The notes: generated by a model from the sequence alone, not told the origin. 64,000 bases of DNA from Hetaerina americana (GCA_022747635.1 JAKTNV010000009.1:1950999-2014998), one strand, 5' to 3'. Positions 1-12,114 are shown, counted from the first letter of the stretch. Made by a program: numbers and translations.

Positions 1-478
1 GCCAGCTCTGTGCTTGTCCCTGGTGAGGCATATATTCCCGCAAACAGTCACGGAGAGTGTGACATGTGTTCATATATCTAGGTTTATAGAGAGGAGTCCC
101 TTTAACCCTTAGAGGATCCCATTTTGGGTTGAGTGTGTGTGTGTTTTTCGTTGGTCACGGGAGAAGAAGTAACTTTCCCGCAAACTACTGCAGAAGGGTG
201 TTCTGGTTGAGGGGTTGTGGTTGGTCACTGTCGTGGAATTTCTTTTACCATAAACCATCAGAGCAAATTTTACTTTTCATTGTGAGACGAGTGGTTCGGC
301 CATTGGAGATTTTCTTAAAAGTTGTTGGTGAATTGTAAGATTGCCTCACTGATCGAAGCGGGAAACGTGGCCTCCCTCATATTAATATTCAGTTTCCCAA
401 GCGCGGGGTAATACGCACCCCCACCGACCCCCCCCCTCCCCTCCCCGCCCGGCATGCACGTCCATCGCTCCCAGCAGC
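1..478. other. Presumed intron upstream of the Ly6 exon, no gene seen
   Basis: I see no conserved coding sequence or recognisable repeat here. A C-rich stretch at 417-450 is low complexity. Confidence 0.4.
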
Positions 479-506
479 CTCCTCACCCAACTTCTCTCTT
501 CCCCAG
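479..506 (+). promoter_or_regulatory. Polypyrimidine tract and 3' splice acceptor
   Basis: A C/T-rich run ending in CTCTCTTCCCCAG lies directly before the Ly6 exon. It is a strong acceptor and fixes the exon start at 507. Confidence 0.75.
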
Positions 507-587
507 GGATCACGTGCTACACTTGCGTGAACGTGTCCACCAACGAGGAGTGCAACCGCTACGCCATCGACCGGCCGTGCCTGGAGG
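507..587 (+). CDS. Internal exon of a Ly6/uPAR (three-finger) domain protein
   Basis: This exon encodes 26 full codons plus split codons at both ends. Its peptide has four cysteines spaced C-x2-C-x8-C-x8-C (ITCYTC near the start, RPC near the end), the pattern of the first half of a Ly6/uPAR domain, and an N-V-S glycosylation sequon between cysteines 2 and 3. Ly6 proteins are secreted or GPI-anchored; insect members act in septate-junction assembly and ion-channel or receptor modulation. The exon follows a pyrimidine-rich AG acceptor and ends at G|GTGAGT. Two leading bases and one trailing base give phase-1 introns on both sides, as is usual for exons of this family. The signal-peptide exon and the exons with the remaining cysteines and C-terminal signal were not found in the window. 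GC content is higher than in the flanks. The family assignment is fairly secure; the particular paralogue is not. Confidence 0.8.
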
Positions 588-596
588 GTGAGTGAG
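588..596 (+). promoter_or_regulatory. 5' splice donor of the Ly6 exon
   Basis: GTGAGTGAG follows G587 and matches the consensus donor. The GTGA unit is repeated several times (to about 602), so a donor 4 nt downstream is possible, but it would break the phase-1 pattern. Confidence 0.75.
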
Positions 597-944
597 TGAG
601 TGATTGCGGGGAGGGGGGGGAGGCGGCGCTGAATAGGGGAAACGGCAAATGCCCATTCCCACGGCCATCCCCCGAATTCCACCGTACTGTTCCTCACGCT
701 TGATTCGTAGGCCAATGAAACGATCCAACCCTTCAACGACACCTTATCAACACAAAGAAATGATTAAGGTCACAACTGCAATGTGTCGCGTAGCTATACG
801 CAACGTCCCCACGTGTTGTCACCGTGGCTGAGTGACAGGAAACGTTTGGTCACTAAATCTTTAGTGTGGTAATTTGAGGGATAATGGAAATTTTAAGAAT
901 TATTTTTCAATACAAGAGGAAATACTAGGAGCTACTACTAGGAG
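597..944. other. Presumed intron, nothing recognised
   Basis: The stretch from the donor to the first LINE remnant holds a short G-rich run near 607-623 and no supported gene. Confidence 0.4.
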
Positions 945-1292
945 AAACCTGGTGCTGGAGGAGGATGCTTAGGATCAAATGGATGGATAAAATAAGAAAT
1001 GAAGAAGTATATAAACAGAAGAATAGACGAAGAACGGGCCTTATAGAACACCGTAGAGAAAAGAAGAACCAGATGAATCGGCAACATCCTGAGGCACCAT
1101 GGATTAATGAAGAATATATTAGAAGGAAAAATAGAGGCTAAAGTCCCAAGAGAAAGGCCAAGGGATGGGCCAAAATAAGAAGAAAATACATTTCAAAAAA
1201 TACCAGGAAGTAAGCCAATTAGCACCAGATAGGGCAGGATGGAGGGCTGCAGTGAGCCAATCTTAGGGTTGAACGACCGATGGTGATGATTA
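945..1292 (+). pseudogene. 3' end of an RTE-like LINE (remnant)
   Basis: A conceptual translation with stops and frameshifts reads like the C-terminus of an insect endonuclease/reverse-transcriptase ORF: WRRMLRIKWMDKIRNEE near 955-1005, then an (E)HR-K--N-----HPEAPW stretch and a terminal GWRA-type segment near 1230. This carboxy-terminal pattern is common in RTE-type elements. It is a different subfamily from the copy at 12.6-16.0 kb. No catalytic motif remains. Confidence 0.6.
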
Positions 1293-1479
1293 GTGGGCGT
1301 GGCTGGATTTTCAGTTTCCATTTTCAATAGCTCGCGATGCACTTTTGCATGGGGTATTTTTAATCTTGGTTTGTCTATGCTAGCGAAATGCAAGGGGAAA
1401 GGCATTGTTTTTTTCTATTTCCTACCCGGATGTTACATTCAAGTGATATGCAATAGGGTGTTACTGACTCCTTAATCCA

Positions 1480-3330
1480 AATGAATTTGAGAAGGGCAAC
1501 AAATAATGCAGAAGAAGCATGGTGGAAGACGCAGTGCGGGGATAAGGAAAGTGTGCAGAGGAAGGGTGAAATTGGTGCGCTGTACAGCAAAGTTAAATCT
1601 TTATCGAGAAGTAAGAAGTGAAGATCTGTGCCAGGAGTTTGAGTTAACTCAGGTAGGATAATGGTTGATACAGAAAATATTCAACAGAGATGGAAGGAAT
1701 GTATAAAAGAACTGTATGGTAAAGAAGTTAGACCAGTAAGGTTAGACATTGAAAGATAATATGACGTAGAGGACGATAGCTTAGGTCCCGGCATACTAGA
1801 CATACGATGAAATAGAAAGGCAATTAAAACAGATGAAATCGAATAAGGCCGTGGGGTTGATAACACCCCTGCAGTACCATAAATAGGTTTTGGAATATGT
1901 ATGAGGAAGAGTCTATACGGACTGATTCGTAGTATATATGAAGAAGGAATCTGGCCGGAAGTGATTGTGAGATCAATGCTTGTTCCTATTCCGAAAAAGA
2001 TGAAGGCTACATCATGTGAGGACTACAGAAAAATAAGTTTGATTCCCCGCCCAGCTTAAGTTGCTCTCTGGATCGTTAATAAAAGGATGGAGAGCAAGGC
2101 AAATGGTTACTAAGGGGAAGATCAGTTTGGATTTAGGAATGGGAGAGGTACGTGTGACGCCATTGCAGTAATGGTATTATTAATCGAGGGGAAAATAGAA
2201 TACAACCAGGAGGTATTTGCCTGTTTCATAGATTTCGAAAAAGCATTTGATAGAGTGATTTGGGAAAAACTAATGAGTATATTGCGGAAAATAGGAATAG
2301 ATGGGAGGGAAAGGAGGCTAATCCGCAACCTGTACATGTCTCAGACTGCTCAGGTGCGAGTGGGGAACGGAGAGTCCGGTTGGGCAGTGTTAGGAAGAGG
2401 TGTAAGGCGGGGTCACAGAGCTGTTGAACCTGTATGTAGAGAAAATGATTAAAGAGGCATGGGAAGAACTGGAGGTAGGAATGAAAGTGGGCGGGGAAGT
2501 CGTAAAATCAGTTAGGTTTGCGTCAGCTTTTGTCATAGTCATAGTTTGTCCGTCAGCTAAAGGGTTGCAAGAATTACTAAGTTAAATGGAAATTCAGTGC
2601 GATAGATTTGGGATGAGAATCAATATTAATAAAACAAATGTTATGCGATTTCCTAGAAAGACAAAGGTTGAGCTAAACATTAAAATAGGAGGGCAAAAAC
2701 TAGAGCAGGCAAACAGTTTACGTATCTCGGTAGTGTTTTGGATCAACACGGTCAAAGAAGTAGGAACGTAAGGAGAAGAATTGCGCTAGGCAAAGGGGCT
2801 TTCGCAAGGAGGAGGGAGTTGATGGCAGGGACGTTGAGTAAGGATGTTAAGAAAAGACTCGTAAAAACTTTGATATAGAGCTAAGCTATGTGCGGCGCGG
2901 AAACATGGCCATTGAAGCAGGAGGATAGACGTAGACTGGAGGCTTTTGAAATGTGGGTGTGGAGAAGAATGGAGAAGGTGAAATGGATAGAGAAGAAAAC
3001 AAATGAGGAAGTACTTGGTATGGTGGGTGAAGAGAGGGGTTTTTTGGGATAAATCCTATGGAGGCAGGAAAAGTGGATGAAGGGGGTATCGACCGGCAGT
3101 GGGATGTTGAAGACTGTAATTGAGGGGAGAACGTTAGGCAAACGAGGAAAGGGAAGGAACTGGATAGGGATGTTGGACGGGGTGAAGGGAGGAAGAAAGT
3201 ACTCAGAGATGAAGAGGGACCTGATGTAGAGTAGGTGACTCGATTGTGTTTTTTTTGGGAGTCACATAATATTTATTTGGTAGTGTTTCCATTCAAAAAC
3301 CTACCTTAACTGGTAGATTTCTTATCAATA
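1480..3330 (+). pseudogene. Degenerate, 5'-truncated RTE LINE copy
   Basis: Nucleotide similarity to the 14.15-16.0 kb RTE is obvious throughout, starting at the equivalent of 14,155 and running through the 3' UTR (GTAGAGTAGG, then AAAAACCTACCTTAACTGGT). RT motif A is still readable (FIDFEKAFDRV near 2230). Motif C is destroyed: the FADD region reads RFAS-AFVIV near 2515-2545. Many stops and small indels show it is old. It keeps the 3' end and lacks the endonuclease, as expected for a LINE truncated during reverse transcription. Confidence 0.9.
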
Positions 3331-6050
3331 ACAAACTCTGCATTTTCACTGTTCTTGCATATCAAGATTCACAGGGAATTTTTTAAGACGGTCTGGTATA
3401 TGTTTTGGAATGTGTTTTTCCCGCTAAATAAGGCGCTTATTTAATCCGGGAGTGCTCGCAGAGGCCAACGGCATTTTGTCCATTGCTTGACCTCTCACTC
3501 GACCCTAAACAATATGCAGGACGACCCACTCGGTAGAATTTCTATCAATAAAGTATATTGAACTGATAACAGAACAAGAAATCAGGAGTATATGAGCCTT
3601 TTGATGACTAGTTTGGATTTTATATAATTTTAATTAAAATTATTCAGCAAAAAGGAATAAGTACCCGATGAATGCGCATCTCACAAATGGTACACAAACA
3701 TCGATATTTCGACCGTCACCAGACGGAGTAGCGACACGGCCACAATCAGCAAAATCGTAAAATCCGTCAAAGGTTAATCAAATGAGAACACAAGAGGGCA
3801 CTGCGACCCTAATCGCAGCACCACACGATACGCCGTATTTGCCGAACCTAGATGCACTCGACGGGTTAAATGAAAAAAAAAACAAGCGGACTCTCGGAGG
3901 CGAATTATTTGCCGAAGAGAGAGCGGAGCGGAAACAACAAGGCGTGTTCTTAACATGGTGCACGATTATCGCGGAATGACGCGCCGGGCGTGCTTTGGTG
4001 CTCGTACATCGCGGCCATCAGCGGAATGAGACCGGAGTCAAAGTGCTCTTCATTAGGTGTGGATGCGAGGATGATGGTTTTTTTGTGCGAGGGATCCAAG
4101 AGCGGACCCCGGGGGGATGCGAGAGATCCGGGGTCCTTGTGATATGGAACGGGGGACAACGGGGGGGAGGGGGCGGCGTTTGGATTAGCGAGGCCGCTTT
4201 GAATGATGGGAAGGAACGACGAGGACACGAGAAACAAAAGCGCGCGCGATAGAGAGAGAGAGAGAGACACGCGGAAGTTAATGCGAACGTATGCTTGAAT
4301 GTGCGTATGTGTGTGGAGTACTTGAATGTTCTGGGGTGTGTCCGAACGGATCACTGACCTTCCGCCAGCACCAAGGGGGCGACGGAGCAGAAAAGAACGA
4401 CGCCCCGAATGGCAATGCTCTGATTGGACCCCCCCGACCGCCCAATGATCGCGCTGCTAACTGCAGGGACGTAAAACGCGCCGGGCGCACGAGGCACTCG
4501 TCTCTGGCCGGCGGAACTCGAGGCAAGGACGGAGGAATCGAAGAAGGAAATGAGCGGCGACTCTCGGTTGCGGGGGAGCCGTTGTCCCCGGCCGTTCCCG
4601 TCTTTGCTTTTGGCCGAGCGGGCATCGGAAATGTTCCCGACGGACGCCGCTCGCTCCAGGCAATGAAATACTATATACGGAAGAATGATGCGCTTCTTTT
4701 TTCATAGCCGACTCCCCCCCCTCCCCACTACAGACACACACGGACAGATAGACACTCGCCACGATTTCCAAGCGTTGTCCTCAGGAGAGCTCAAAAACAA
4801 TGATCCGGTGAGCACAACTTCGGCGGTTCGGCAAAATAAACACATTTCCGTCGGGAGCAGAGCCGTGGCGCCACGTGTGATTCTGCGTTCGTCATTTGTT
4901 TTGTTGGGGCCTTCACCGAGCGGGGACGCATTTAGCTTTTGAGTGTGGTCAACCTCACGGAGTTAATGAGCGAAAAAAAGGAAGATTGGTGCAAGCGAAA
5001 GCAGAGCTCCTCACCCTTCTTCTCCTACGACGGCGGGGCGCGAAACGAGGGCCGCCAATGATTTTTGTGCGGCCCGCGAGCGCTGATTTTCATTAAAGAA
5101 TTGAAACGAGAAAGAAAATAAAAAGGCTTTTTCCACCGAAAAAGATGTTAACGCAGCAAACGTTTCAGTTTTGTCCGAGCCATCATTTGGCAGACATGAG
5201 AAAATTATTACTATGGCATCTGAGTATGTATATTAGCAATTATATGCACATATTTGATGATTGATTTGTAAGGGTGGGACTGATGTTGTATTCATTCTTT
5301 AATTTCTAAAGCGGTAAAGTGCTTTCTCATTTCCTTTGCGGTTATTCGTTCATTAGGTTCAAAGTTTGACGCCTGAGGAATTGACCAGAAAAACCTAATT
5401 TTGTTGCATCAGTTAATTAAAGTAATTGTCTCTTAGCTATTTTATAAACACCTCGATGCAGAAGAATAACTCGAATCCGCGAATTAAATTTGATATTCGC
5501 CACAACTGACCTACCGCCGCAGTCCCTCTAAACGTTGTTAATCACAACTCTAGAATCTCCGAGCGACACTCACTTTCTAAACCCTATCAAGCTGGAATTG
5601 GAACAGTAAAAGATGAAACATTTATATTCCTACCGTTAACCCCTATTACCCTTAAGGAGATCATTTGGACGATGGCAATTGAAAGAAGATTAGGTAAAAC
5701 AATGCATGGTGCTTGGTGCCCTCCTTGAATACTCACTCATGGGCGCACCAAACCATGGCACCCATGATATGTGATTTACGACGGTGGTTGTTCCTGAGTA
5801 AGTGTTCCAGTAAATCTAATATGACGCCAAAGAGATTTAAATTCCCGACGAGAATGGAATTATTTCGGGTAAGAGTTTCGGGAAAGAGAAGAATAGATGA
5901 GAATCTAAAAGGTACCGTAAGTTCCTGAGAACTAAATTTACACAACTCGTAAACCGCCCCCTCGTCAGTGCTCTGGTTTAACTCCAAGTGGATGGGAGTC
6001 ATATCCAGCAAGATAAAAGGCGCATTGGTCACTTTCAACATTATGCAATG
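3331..6050. other. No gene recognised; GC-rich block at 3.77-5.06 kb
   Basis: From about 3770 to 5060 the base composition rises and CpG is frequent, and there are several overlapping open frames on both strands. None gives a protein I recognise, and their overlap suggests composition rather than coding. A (GA)n tract sits at 4249-4267. The remainder is ordinary AT-rich DNA. Confidence 0.4.
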
Positions 6051-6059
6051 ACTGCCCCA

Positions 6060-6865
6060 AAAGTAGTGGGGCTGAGTTGATTTAAAAAATGTATTGCCAG
6101 AATTGATACATTCACGCAAAAGGAATTATGCTAAGCTCTTTCGTCAGGGCATGTTTAAAGCTCCCACCCAGCCGTGGCGGTGATGTACGGATTTGAGGCG
6201 GGGGAAGAGGAAGATGTCTGGTGAGCACTGTCTAGAAAATTTGGATCTTCACTCGCATGGTCGAGTGGTATATCCGCGTGCGAGTTTCCTTTTGTTCGTC
6301 TCAAAGCACTCGCGGCACCAACTTCGCACACATCCTTCTCATGCCCATGTTTTCGGTCGCAAGTCAATGCACGTCACTTTAAGGGATGCCAAGTACATCA
6401 GAACCCATGCGAACACTTGATCTGCGATCCCTGTTCAACAAAGGTTTCACTCTTGCAATATTTTCGCCACTTTTTGAGGTCGAAGGGCGTTCTGTACGTT
6501 CGGAGTCTTCAACATCTTCTCCACCCTACCCAAACAACTTGTGCCACTCAAAAACACGCCCGATTTACCCATGGCGTTATCATTACAAGCTGCCTTGAGT
6601 ATTTCATGAGTCTCTCTTTCCCGGTTTTTCCCAGTTTCACGCAAAGTTTGATGGCGTAGTGCTGTTCCAAGAAACGTATCATGACGGAGCGTAACGAGGT
6701 CACGTGACAGAGGTTTCGCAAACGAAAGATCCACACTCCGCAAAGGCTGGGAGCCATCTGCCACCGGCCTTCAGCCTTTCGAATTAAGCCAGGAAAACCG
6801 CAGTCCATCCGTCCGTCTATCCGGGAAAAATAAGTAATAATACGTTTGGGATCCAACTTGTACAT
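6060..6865 (-). pseudogene. Mariner-family transposase relic with the catalytic core deleted
   Basis: Reading the minus strand, an ATG at 6682 starts a mariner-like N-terminus (EQHYAIKLCVKLGKTGKE), followed by an alpha-helical region, a second helix-turn-helix (SSVRMVSDVLGIPKSDVH) and the linker GMRRMCAKLVPRVL. After EDPNFLD near 6240 the sequence jumps directly to SPDIFLFPRLKS, which lies at the third catalytic aspartate in intact proteins. The region with the first two catalytic aspartates is missing, and the third position is altered (SPDI instead of SPDLAPxD). Frameshifts are frequent. No inverted repeats were located. Confidence 0.75.
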
Positions 6866-7847
6866 GTATTATTGAATGAATCCTTTCCTCTGCTGAGCGG
6901 AACTAATGTTAATTAATTAAATTTTGGTGATTATAGGAAAGTGAAGTACAAGATGCGACTAGCCATTTTAACCCCGATGCGGCTAATCCATGTGAATATT
7001 GAGTATTTAATGACCTAAGGGTATCGGGAGGAACGCGAAACCAAAAGCCGGACAAACGCTCGCTCTCCAAATATGGAAGCGAGACAAACTTCCAGTAAAT
7101 GCAGTCAGGGAGTGTACGCAAACGATTAAAAATAATCAAGCCGTCAACTGCACTCGGCAGAGACCGTTTACGGCACCAACTTTATCAAAACTACTGAAAA
7201 TGAGCGATTTAGAGCTTCCTCAACTTGGTCTACCTATCTTGACTTTTTACTTATTTTTTAAAAATTTTATGAGTGTGTCTACTCCACAATTTCTACGCAC
7301 CCTTTGTAGCAGAGGTATTAAACTTTCGTCCGATTTGTATTACCTATACCAAGTTCCAAATATCAGAAGGGCCGAAAGAAATCGCAATAAGTCCGTCCTC
7401 GAGTAGCGGAAGAACATGACATGAATTCCAATTCAAAATAATTGAGAGCGACGAATGGCTGAAATCGCTGCACAGGGGAAAGGGATACACGGGACTGATC
7501 GACTAACTACTGAAGGGCTCACTGGGTGAGTAAGTCATTAGACGCGAGGGCGTCTCGATGAGAAATTAGTTCTATTTTAATGGAGAAGGATGTACCCACT
7601 GGAAGGCGATACTGTGGCACAGAGAGGAACATCGGTGAGAGAGAGGGAAATGATGCGATGACGTCCGACATCGAAACCGAAGTTGTGTTCTGAATAAACT
7701 GCGAGTGAAATTACTGAGTTAATGATTTTAGTTTAATATGTTGTGTGAATTCCATAGAGTCACGCCAGAGACAAGTGTATTGAGTACTCCTATTGTCGGG
7801 AGTTGAATCTTGTATATAAATCAGCAATTTAGGAAAAAGCACAGGCA
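6866..7847. other. No gene or repeat recognised
   Basis: AT-rich sequence with only short, unremarkable open frames. Confidence 0.35.
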
Positions 7848-8078
7848 CAAATATGATCACCCCCATCGCACTACGGTGGTAGAGATTATGTCAATAAAAT
7901 TGGAGGGATCAAGTGTAGAAGGGATGTATTTCAGTCGCCATTGTTTCCACAACGATTTGGGATCAGAATAACATTGCCCGACTGCGGGAGGGGTCTAAAT
8001 ATTCGGGTCAAAATTAGTCTGATGATATTCACCCTCTACCACAAACCCTAGCGGTGGCTTGCAGTGTAATTAAATATC
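7848..8078 (+). repeat. CR1-like LINE 3' end
   Basis: This matches the ends of the relics at 21.2-22.3 kb and 56.8-57.2 kb: an ATCACCCCCATCGCACTACG segment, a C-terminal ORF2 remnant, and the closing hairpin-capable block CCACAAACCCTAGCGGTGG. Only the last ~230 bp are present. Confidence 0.75.
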
Positions 8079-8124
8079 TACATAAGGGTTTATTTCAAAT
8101 GGTGATGAGGACATCAGCCAACGG

Positions 8125-8764
8125 TGCTTAGAAAAATGTTTACACCTCAGTTCACATTAAACCGACCAATAAACCAACAATATCTTCAAATCAATAGATG
8201 TAACCCATTGCATACAAAACACTCCATCACATTCTTACTCTCAGTCCGTTGATTCAATCTCTGCAACAACAGGCCCTCCCAGCAGAAATACATTGACCAG
8301 CTCCATGACTCTCTCAGGATAGACTGAAAAACTACTGAACAGTAAAATCCTCAAACCGTCAACCCAATACACTCCCCTTCCAAAGCCAAACCATCCAATA
8401 TGCCCTAATCTTATCACCACTTTCTTCCCCGGAACAGACAAAATTAAACCTTTAATCCGTGACCTCTTCCCAATTATTAATAACACTCAGTCCACATCAC
8501 TTTTATTCCCACATTGTCCCTCCGCTTCGTTTAAACGCCCGTCGAACTTGGGAGGCATCTTCAAGTCGAAAAACCAACTGTGAGCACCCCCGTCTCTCCC
8601 CCTCCCCTACCCGCACCAAGCAACCGCCCACGCTGCAAATGCTGCCATCTTCTAAGAAACTCCCCCACCCTTAGGACCAACTCCCAACCGGTCGCAACCT
8701 GAACAGCAAAAAACAATATTTTTCGCCTATCCTGTAACTTCTGCCCTGCCTTCTACGTGCATTG
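8125..8764 (+). pseudogene. Partial upstream copy of PLE-A (3' half)
   Basis: The translation starts with a YTSVHIKPTNKP-type segment that in the complete copy lies after RT motif C (10,930), and continues to a cysteine pair and CPAFYVHCP, the start of the GIY-YIG domain. It therefore corresponds to roughly 10,920-11,600 of PLE-A, with many substitutions. It sits directly upstream of the complete copy in the same orientation, the partial-tandem arrangement typical of PLEs. It ends abruptly at the inverted repeat beginning at 8765. Confidence 0.75.
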
Positions 8765-8828
8765 CCCGAAAGTTGGAATTTTGTACGTAAACCATTGGGA
8801 ATAATGCCTAATGTGATGCACGCCGAAA
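8765..8828 (-). repeat. Inverted repeat arm of PLE-A (left)
   Basis: This is an inverted copy (64 nt, about four differences) of 9113-9176, which is N-terminal coding sequence of the downstream PLE-A ORF. The arms are separated by 284 bp holding the presumed 5' leader and the start codon. Confidence 0.85.
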
Positions 8829-9021
8829 TCGTATTGCAATCATCCTTCGTCGTCTTCTGTCAACGTGCTGCCTCTTCGGTTCCTGTGCTGTAAGTCGCAA
8901 CCACCTTTATCTGTGTGCCCTATCCCTCTTTTCACCACTGTGTTACCTTTATTTCCTCTTCCTCTTACTTACCGCCCCTATCAAATTTACACCTATCCTA
9001 TCCCCCGTCACATACATCAAC

Positions 9022-11836
9022 ATGAATAACATTGACCCCATCCCCTTATGGCTACGCCACATCAGAAAATATTCCTTCAAACTCGCCCAATACACCGGTC
9101 ACTCTGAGTTTCTTTCGGCGTGCATCACATAAGGCATTATTCCCAATGGTTTGCGTACAAAATTCCCACTTTCGGGCTTACCTCCCCAACTGCGTCCTTC
9201 CTTGAATATACTAACATACCAACACTCATTTTTCCTCTGTCACTTTATACGAAATCAGTACTATCATCTCATTGCCGCATATCAAAACTCAATAAACTCC
9301 CTGATGAAAATCATTTCCTTGGCCGCGCCACATCTCCTACACAGAGTAGAAGAGACTCTTAGGGCGTCCGCGCGCTCGCTACAACATCGGCGTCAAAAAT
9401 TACTCAGGAAACTTTCCAACCTCTGCATGTCGCACTTCCGAGAAGGTCTCCAATTACCGCTATGCCTGGCCACCCTCCCCCCTCCTCACCCACCACTACA
9501 CCTCTTCAAACCGGACCTTGCTTCCATGTATAATCTGCCTCCACCGAACCCTCGAGGGCCTTTTCCCCAAAGACACCCCCGCTCCAGACCCACCACCCCC
9601 ATCCCGCCAGACGAAGACACGGACGCCGCAAGCCACAGGGTTAACCTTTCTTCCAAACCCCTTAGCCCAAATATGGCCTCCCTTTTGAACAAGGGCCTCT
9701 CTTTTACCCCAACCCCCGGAGTAAACCACGTGACAATCCTCGCGGACGTATTGCATTTCTGCCGGAATCTCCGGTGGAAGGCATTTTGGGATTCCCAACC
9801 GTCACTCCAGCAAGTTTCCAGACCCCTTCCCAACGCCTTACATAAATTCAAGCCGGCTTCTGCCCAAGAACCCAATCCCCTCCCCCGAAATCATCCAATT
9901 GAAATTTTTATAAACCTTCTCCTGTCCAGAATTTCCAACCCGTCTTTCCTCAAGACCCTAAATCCTCGACCCAACCTGTCTCCAACATAATCCACAGAAC
10001 TAAAAAGGCTAATTAAGGATCCTATTATCATCATTACTTCCGCGGACAAAGGTTCAACAGTTGTTGTCTTAAATAGATCGGATTACATAACGGAGGTTGA
10101 CAGGCAACTCTCGGATACGTGCGCATACCGGCAAATCCCCGAAGACCCAAACCCCGCACTTCAGAAGGAACTTATTGAATTTCTCGTGTCCAAGGGGCCA
10201 AATGAGGGTCTATCTCCTTCAGACCTGGACCTCCTCTCCCCTCCCCACCCGCGCACCCCTCATTTCTATATCCTTCCAAAGATTCACAAGCCTGGGAATC
10301 CTGGTCGCCCGGTTGTATCCTCTCATCACTCCCCAGCCGAAAGAATCTCTGCATTTGTAGACCACTATCTCCAACCGATACTCCATTCCATACCGTCACA
10401 CACCAAAGATTCTTACCATTTCCTGGAAATACTAAAATCAACCTCCCTCCCTCAAGATACTGAGATCATTATGGCCACCATAGATGCAACATCCCTATAC
10501 ACATCGATTCCCCACTCTGAAGGTCTCTCCGCTCTCAAATATTACCTCTCCCAATGCTCTGAGCCACACATACCCAGCACAGATTTTCTCCTTAGTCTTT
10601 CCGAGTTCATCCTCACCCGCAACTCCTTTTCCTTTAACGACAAATTCTTCTTACAAATCAAGGGCTGTGCCATGGGTAGCAGGTTCAGCCCTTCCCATGC
10701 AAACCTCTTTCTTGGTCTTGCAGAGAAGAAATTCCTGTCAAAACAACCACTGAAACCTCTATTGTGGCTCAGATACATCGATGATATCTTCCTCCTCTGG
10801 CCACATGGTACCGATTCCCTGAAAGCTTTCATTTCGGACCTCAATACTTCGTCCTCTGTCTCCTTTAGTTCTACAGTTTCCTCCTCCCAAATCACCTTCC
10901 TGGATGTAAATGTTACATTAAGAAACCAAACATTTCACACCTCTGTACATATTAAACCCACAAACAAACAGCAATACTTCCACTACAATAGTTGCCACCC
11001 ATATCACACAAAACGCTCCATTCCTTACTCCCTATCCATAAGAGGACACAGAATTTGCAGTGACCCTGATTCCCTTGATTATTTCCTTTCAAGTCTACAC
11101 TGTTCCCTCCTCAAAAGAGGTTATCCCGAATCCCTCCTGAAAAAAAGGAATCCGAAAACATGCCTACACTCCCAAACCTTCCTCCACCGCGGAACCCCAC
11201 CCTCTCTCAATTTGCACAACATGCTTCCCGGGCTTAGAATCTATACGATCAATCCTAAAAGACCTCTACCCTATCCTAAAAAATCATAATGCCACCGCCC
11301 ACCTTTTTCCCAAATGCCCCTCAGTTACTTTCAAACGCCCCGCCAACCAATCCGATCTCCTCAAATCAACAAATCCACTCCTTAAATCCCCAACCCGTCC
11401 TAAAACCACTCCAACGCCATGCAATAAACCCAGATGCAAAACATGCCCTATTTTCAAAACCAAAATCCCATCCCTCTCCCACCCGCTTTTTAACTCTCTC
11501 CCACCAATTCCCTCCTCTACTTGCACATCTAGCAATGTAGTGTACCTTCTGAAGTGCCAACTTTGCCCTGCCTATTATATTGGGCAAACCACCACACCCC
11601 TCAATATCAGAATCAACAACCACCGAGCCTCATGCAAAAACTCTTCCTTAATTGATATGCTCCCTATCCCCAAACACGCCTCCGAACACAACACTCCCTT
11701 TGATAAATGCTATAGTGTATCCATCATAGCATCCCTCCCACCCTCTGATCCTCCTCTGAAACTGAAAACATTAGAGCAATCCTTCATCTGGCTCTTGGAG
11801 TCCTGGAACTGGCCAGGAATCAATATTAGGCACTAA
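9022..11836 (+). pseudogene. PLE-A: Penelope-like reverse transcriptase with GIY-YIG endonuclease
   Basis: One reading frame runs from ATG 9022 to 11,283 with only two in-frame stops (TAA 9130 and TAA 9988). It includes the N-terminal domain, the conserved SADKGSTVVVLNRSDY box just after 10,030, the LPKIHK motif near 10,275, RT motif A (IDATSLYTSIP, 10,480), motif B (GCAMGSRFSPSHANLF, 10,665) and motif C (RYIDDIFLLW, 10,770). After a frameshift near 11,230-11,245 the other frame continues through a Cys-pair linker (PRCKTCPIF) into the GIY-YIG nuclease (YLLKCQLCPAYYIGQT, 11,543-11,590) and ends at 11,836. In this family the RT copies RNA and the GIY-YIG domain nicks DNA at the target. The element is inactive as it stands, but order and motifs are complete. 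Confidence 0.9.
9113..9176 (+). repeat. Inverted repeat arm of PLE-A (right, within ORF)
   Basis: Right arm of the PLE-A inverted repeat. It overlaps codons just downstream of the presumed start at 9022 and contains the first in-frame stop (TAA at 9130-9132). Confidence 0.85.
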
Positions 11837-12111
11837 TTACCCTGCTCTAATTATATTTACTTCCCCCTTCCACCCCCATCACCTTCTACATTTTCCCCAC
11901 CCTTCTAACGCTGCCCCTCCAAACCCGTCTCTTCGGAATTATCTCCCCACCTTCCCCTTCCATCCATCGCTCCAGCCCTCGTATTCCCTTCAGTTCTGTC
12001 CCTTTTTCCTTGATAAAGGTGGCAACGACCACCGAAAATTCGAAAAATAGTGAGTCTCTTTTTTGTGTGTTTCTGTGTTTTTGTCTGTGTCCACTAGTGC
12101 TAAGTGTTATA
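11837..12111 (+). other. PLE-A 3' untranslated region
   Basis: A pyrimidine-rich stretch after the GIY-YIG stop is followed by a hammerhead-like motif and a T/G-rich end running into the TA microsatellite. Confidence 0.6.
12010..12041 (+). ncRNA. Degenerate hammerhead-ribozyme-like motif in PLE-A 3' end
   Basis: A TTGATAA box (two transitions from CTGATGA) precedes a perfect 5-bp stem (GGTGG/CCACC), then GAAA and the palindrome AATT followed by C. The layout matches a hammerhead core with a minimal palindromic stem III. The two changed core bases would be expected to abolish cleavage. Confidence 0.45.
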
Positions 12112-12112
12112 C

Positions 12113-12114
<2 letters not shown>

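Noticed and set aside
389..742. Open frames on the minus strand across the Ly6 exon
   Set aside because: They are antisense to a well-supported exon, overlap in two frames and match no family.
3774..5096. Many overlapping 60-140 codon frames on both strands
   Set aside because: They arise from GC-rich composition with few stop codons. There is no recognisable domain or splice pattern.
5733..6119. 128-codon frame on the minus strand
   Set aside because: Its first codons adjoin the mariner relic and the remainder resembles no protein I know, so I do not call it a gene.
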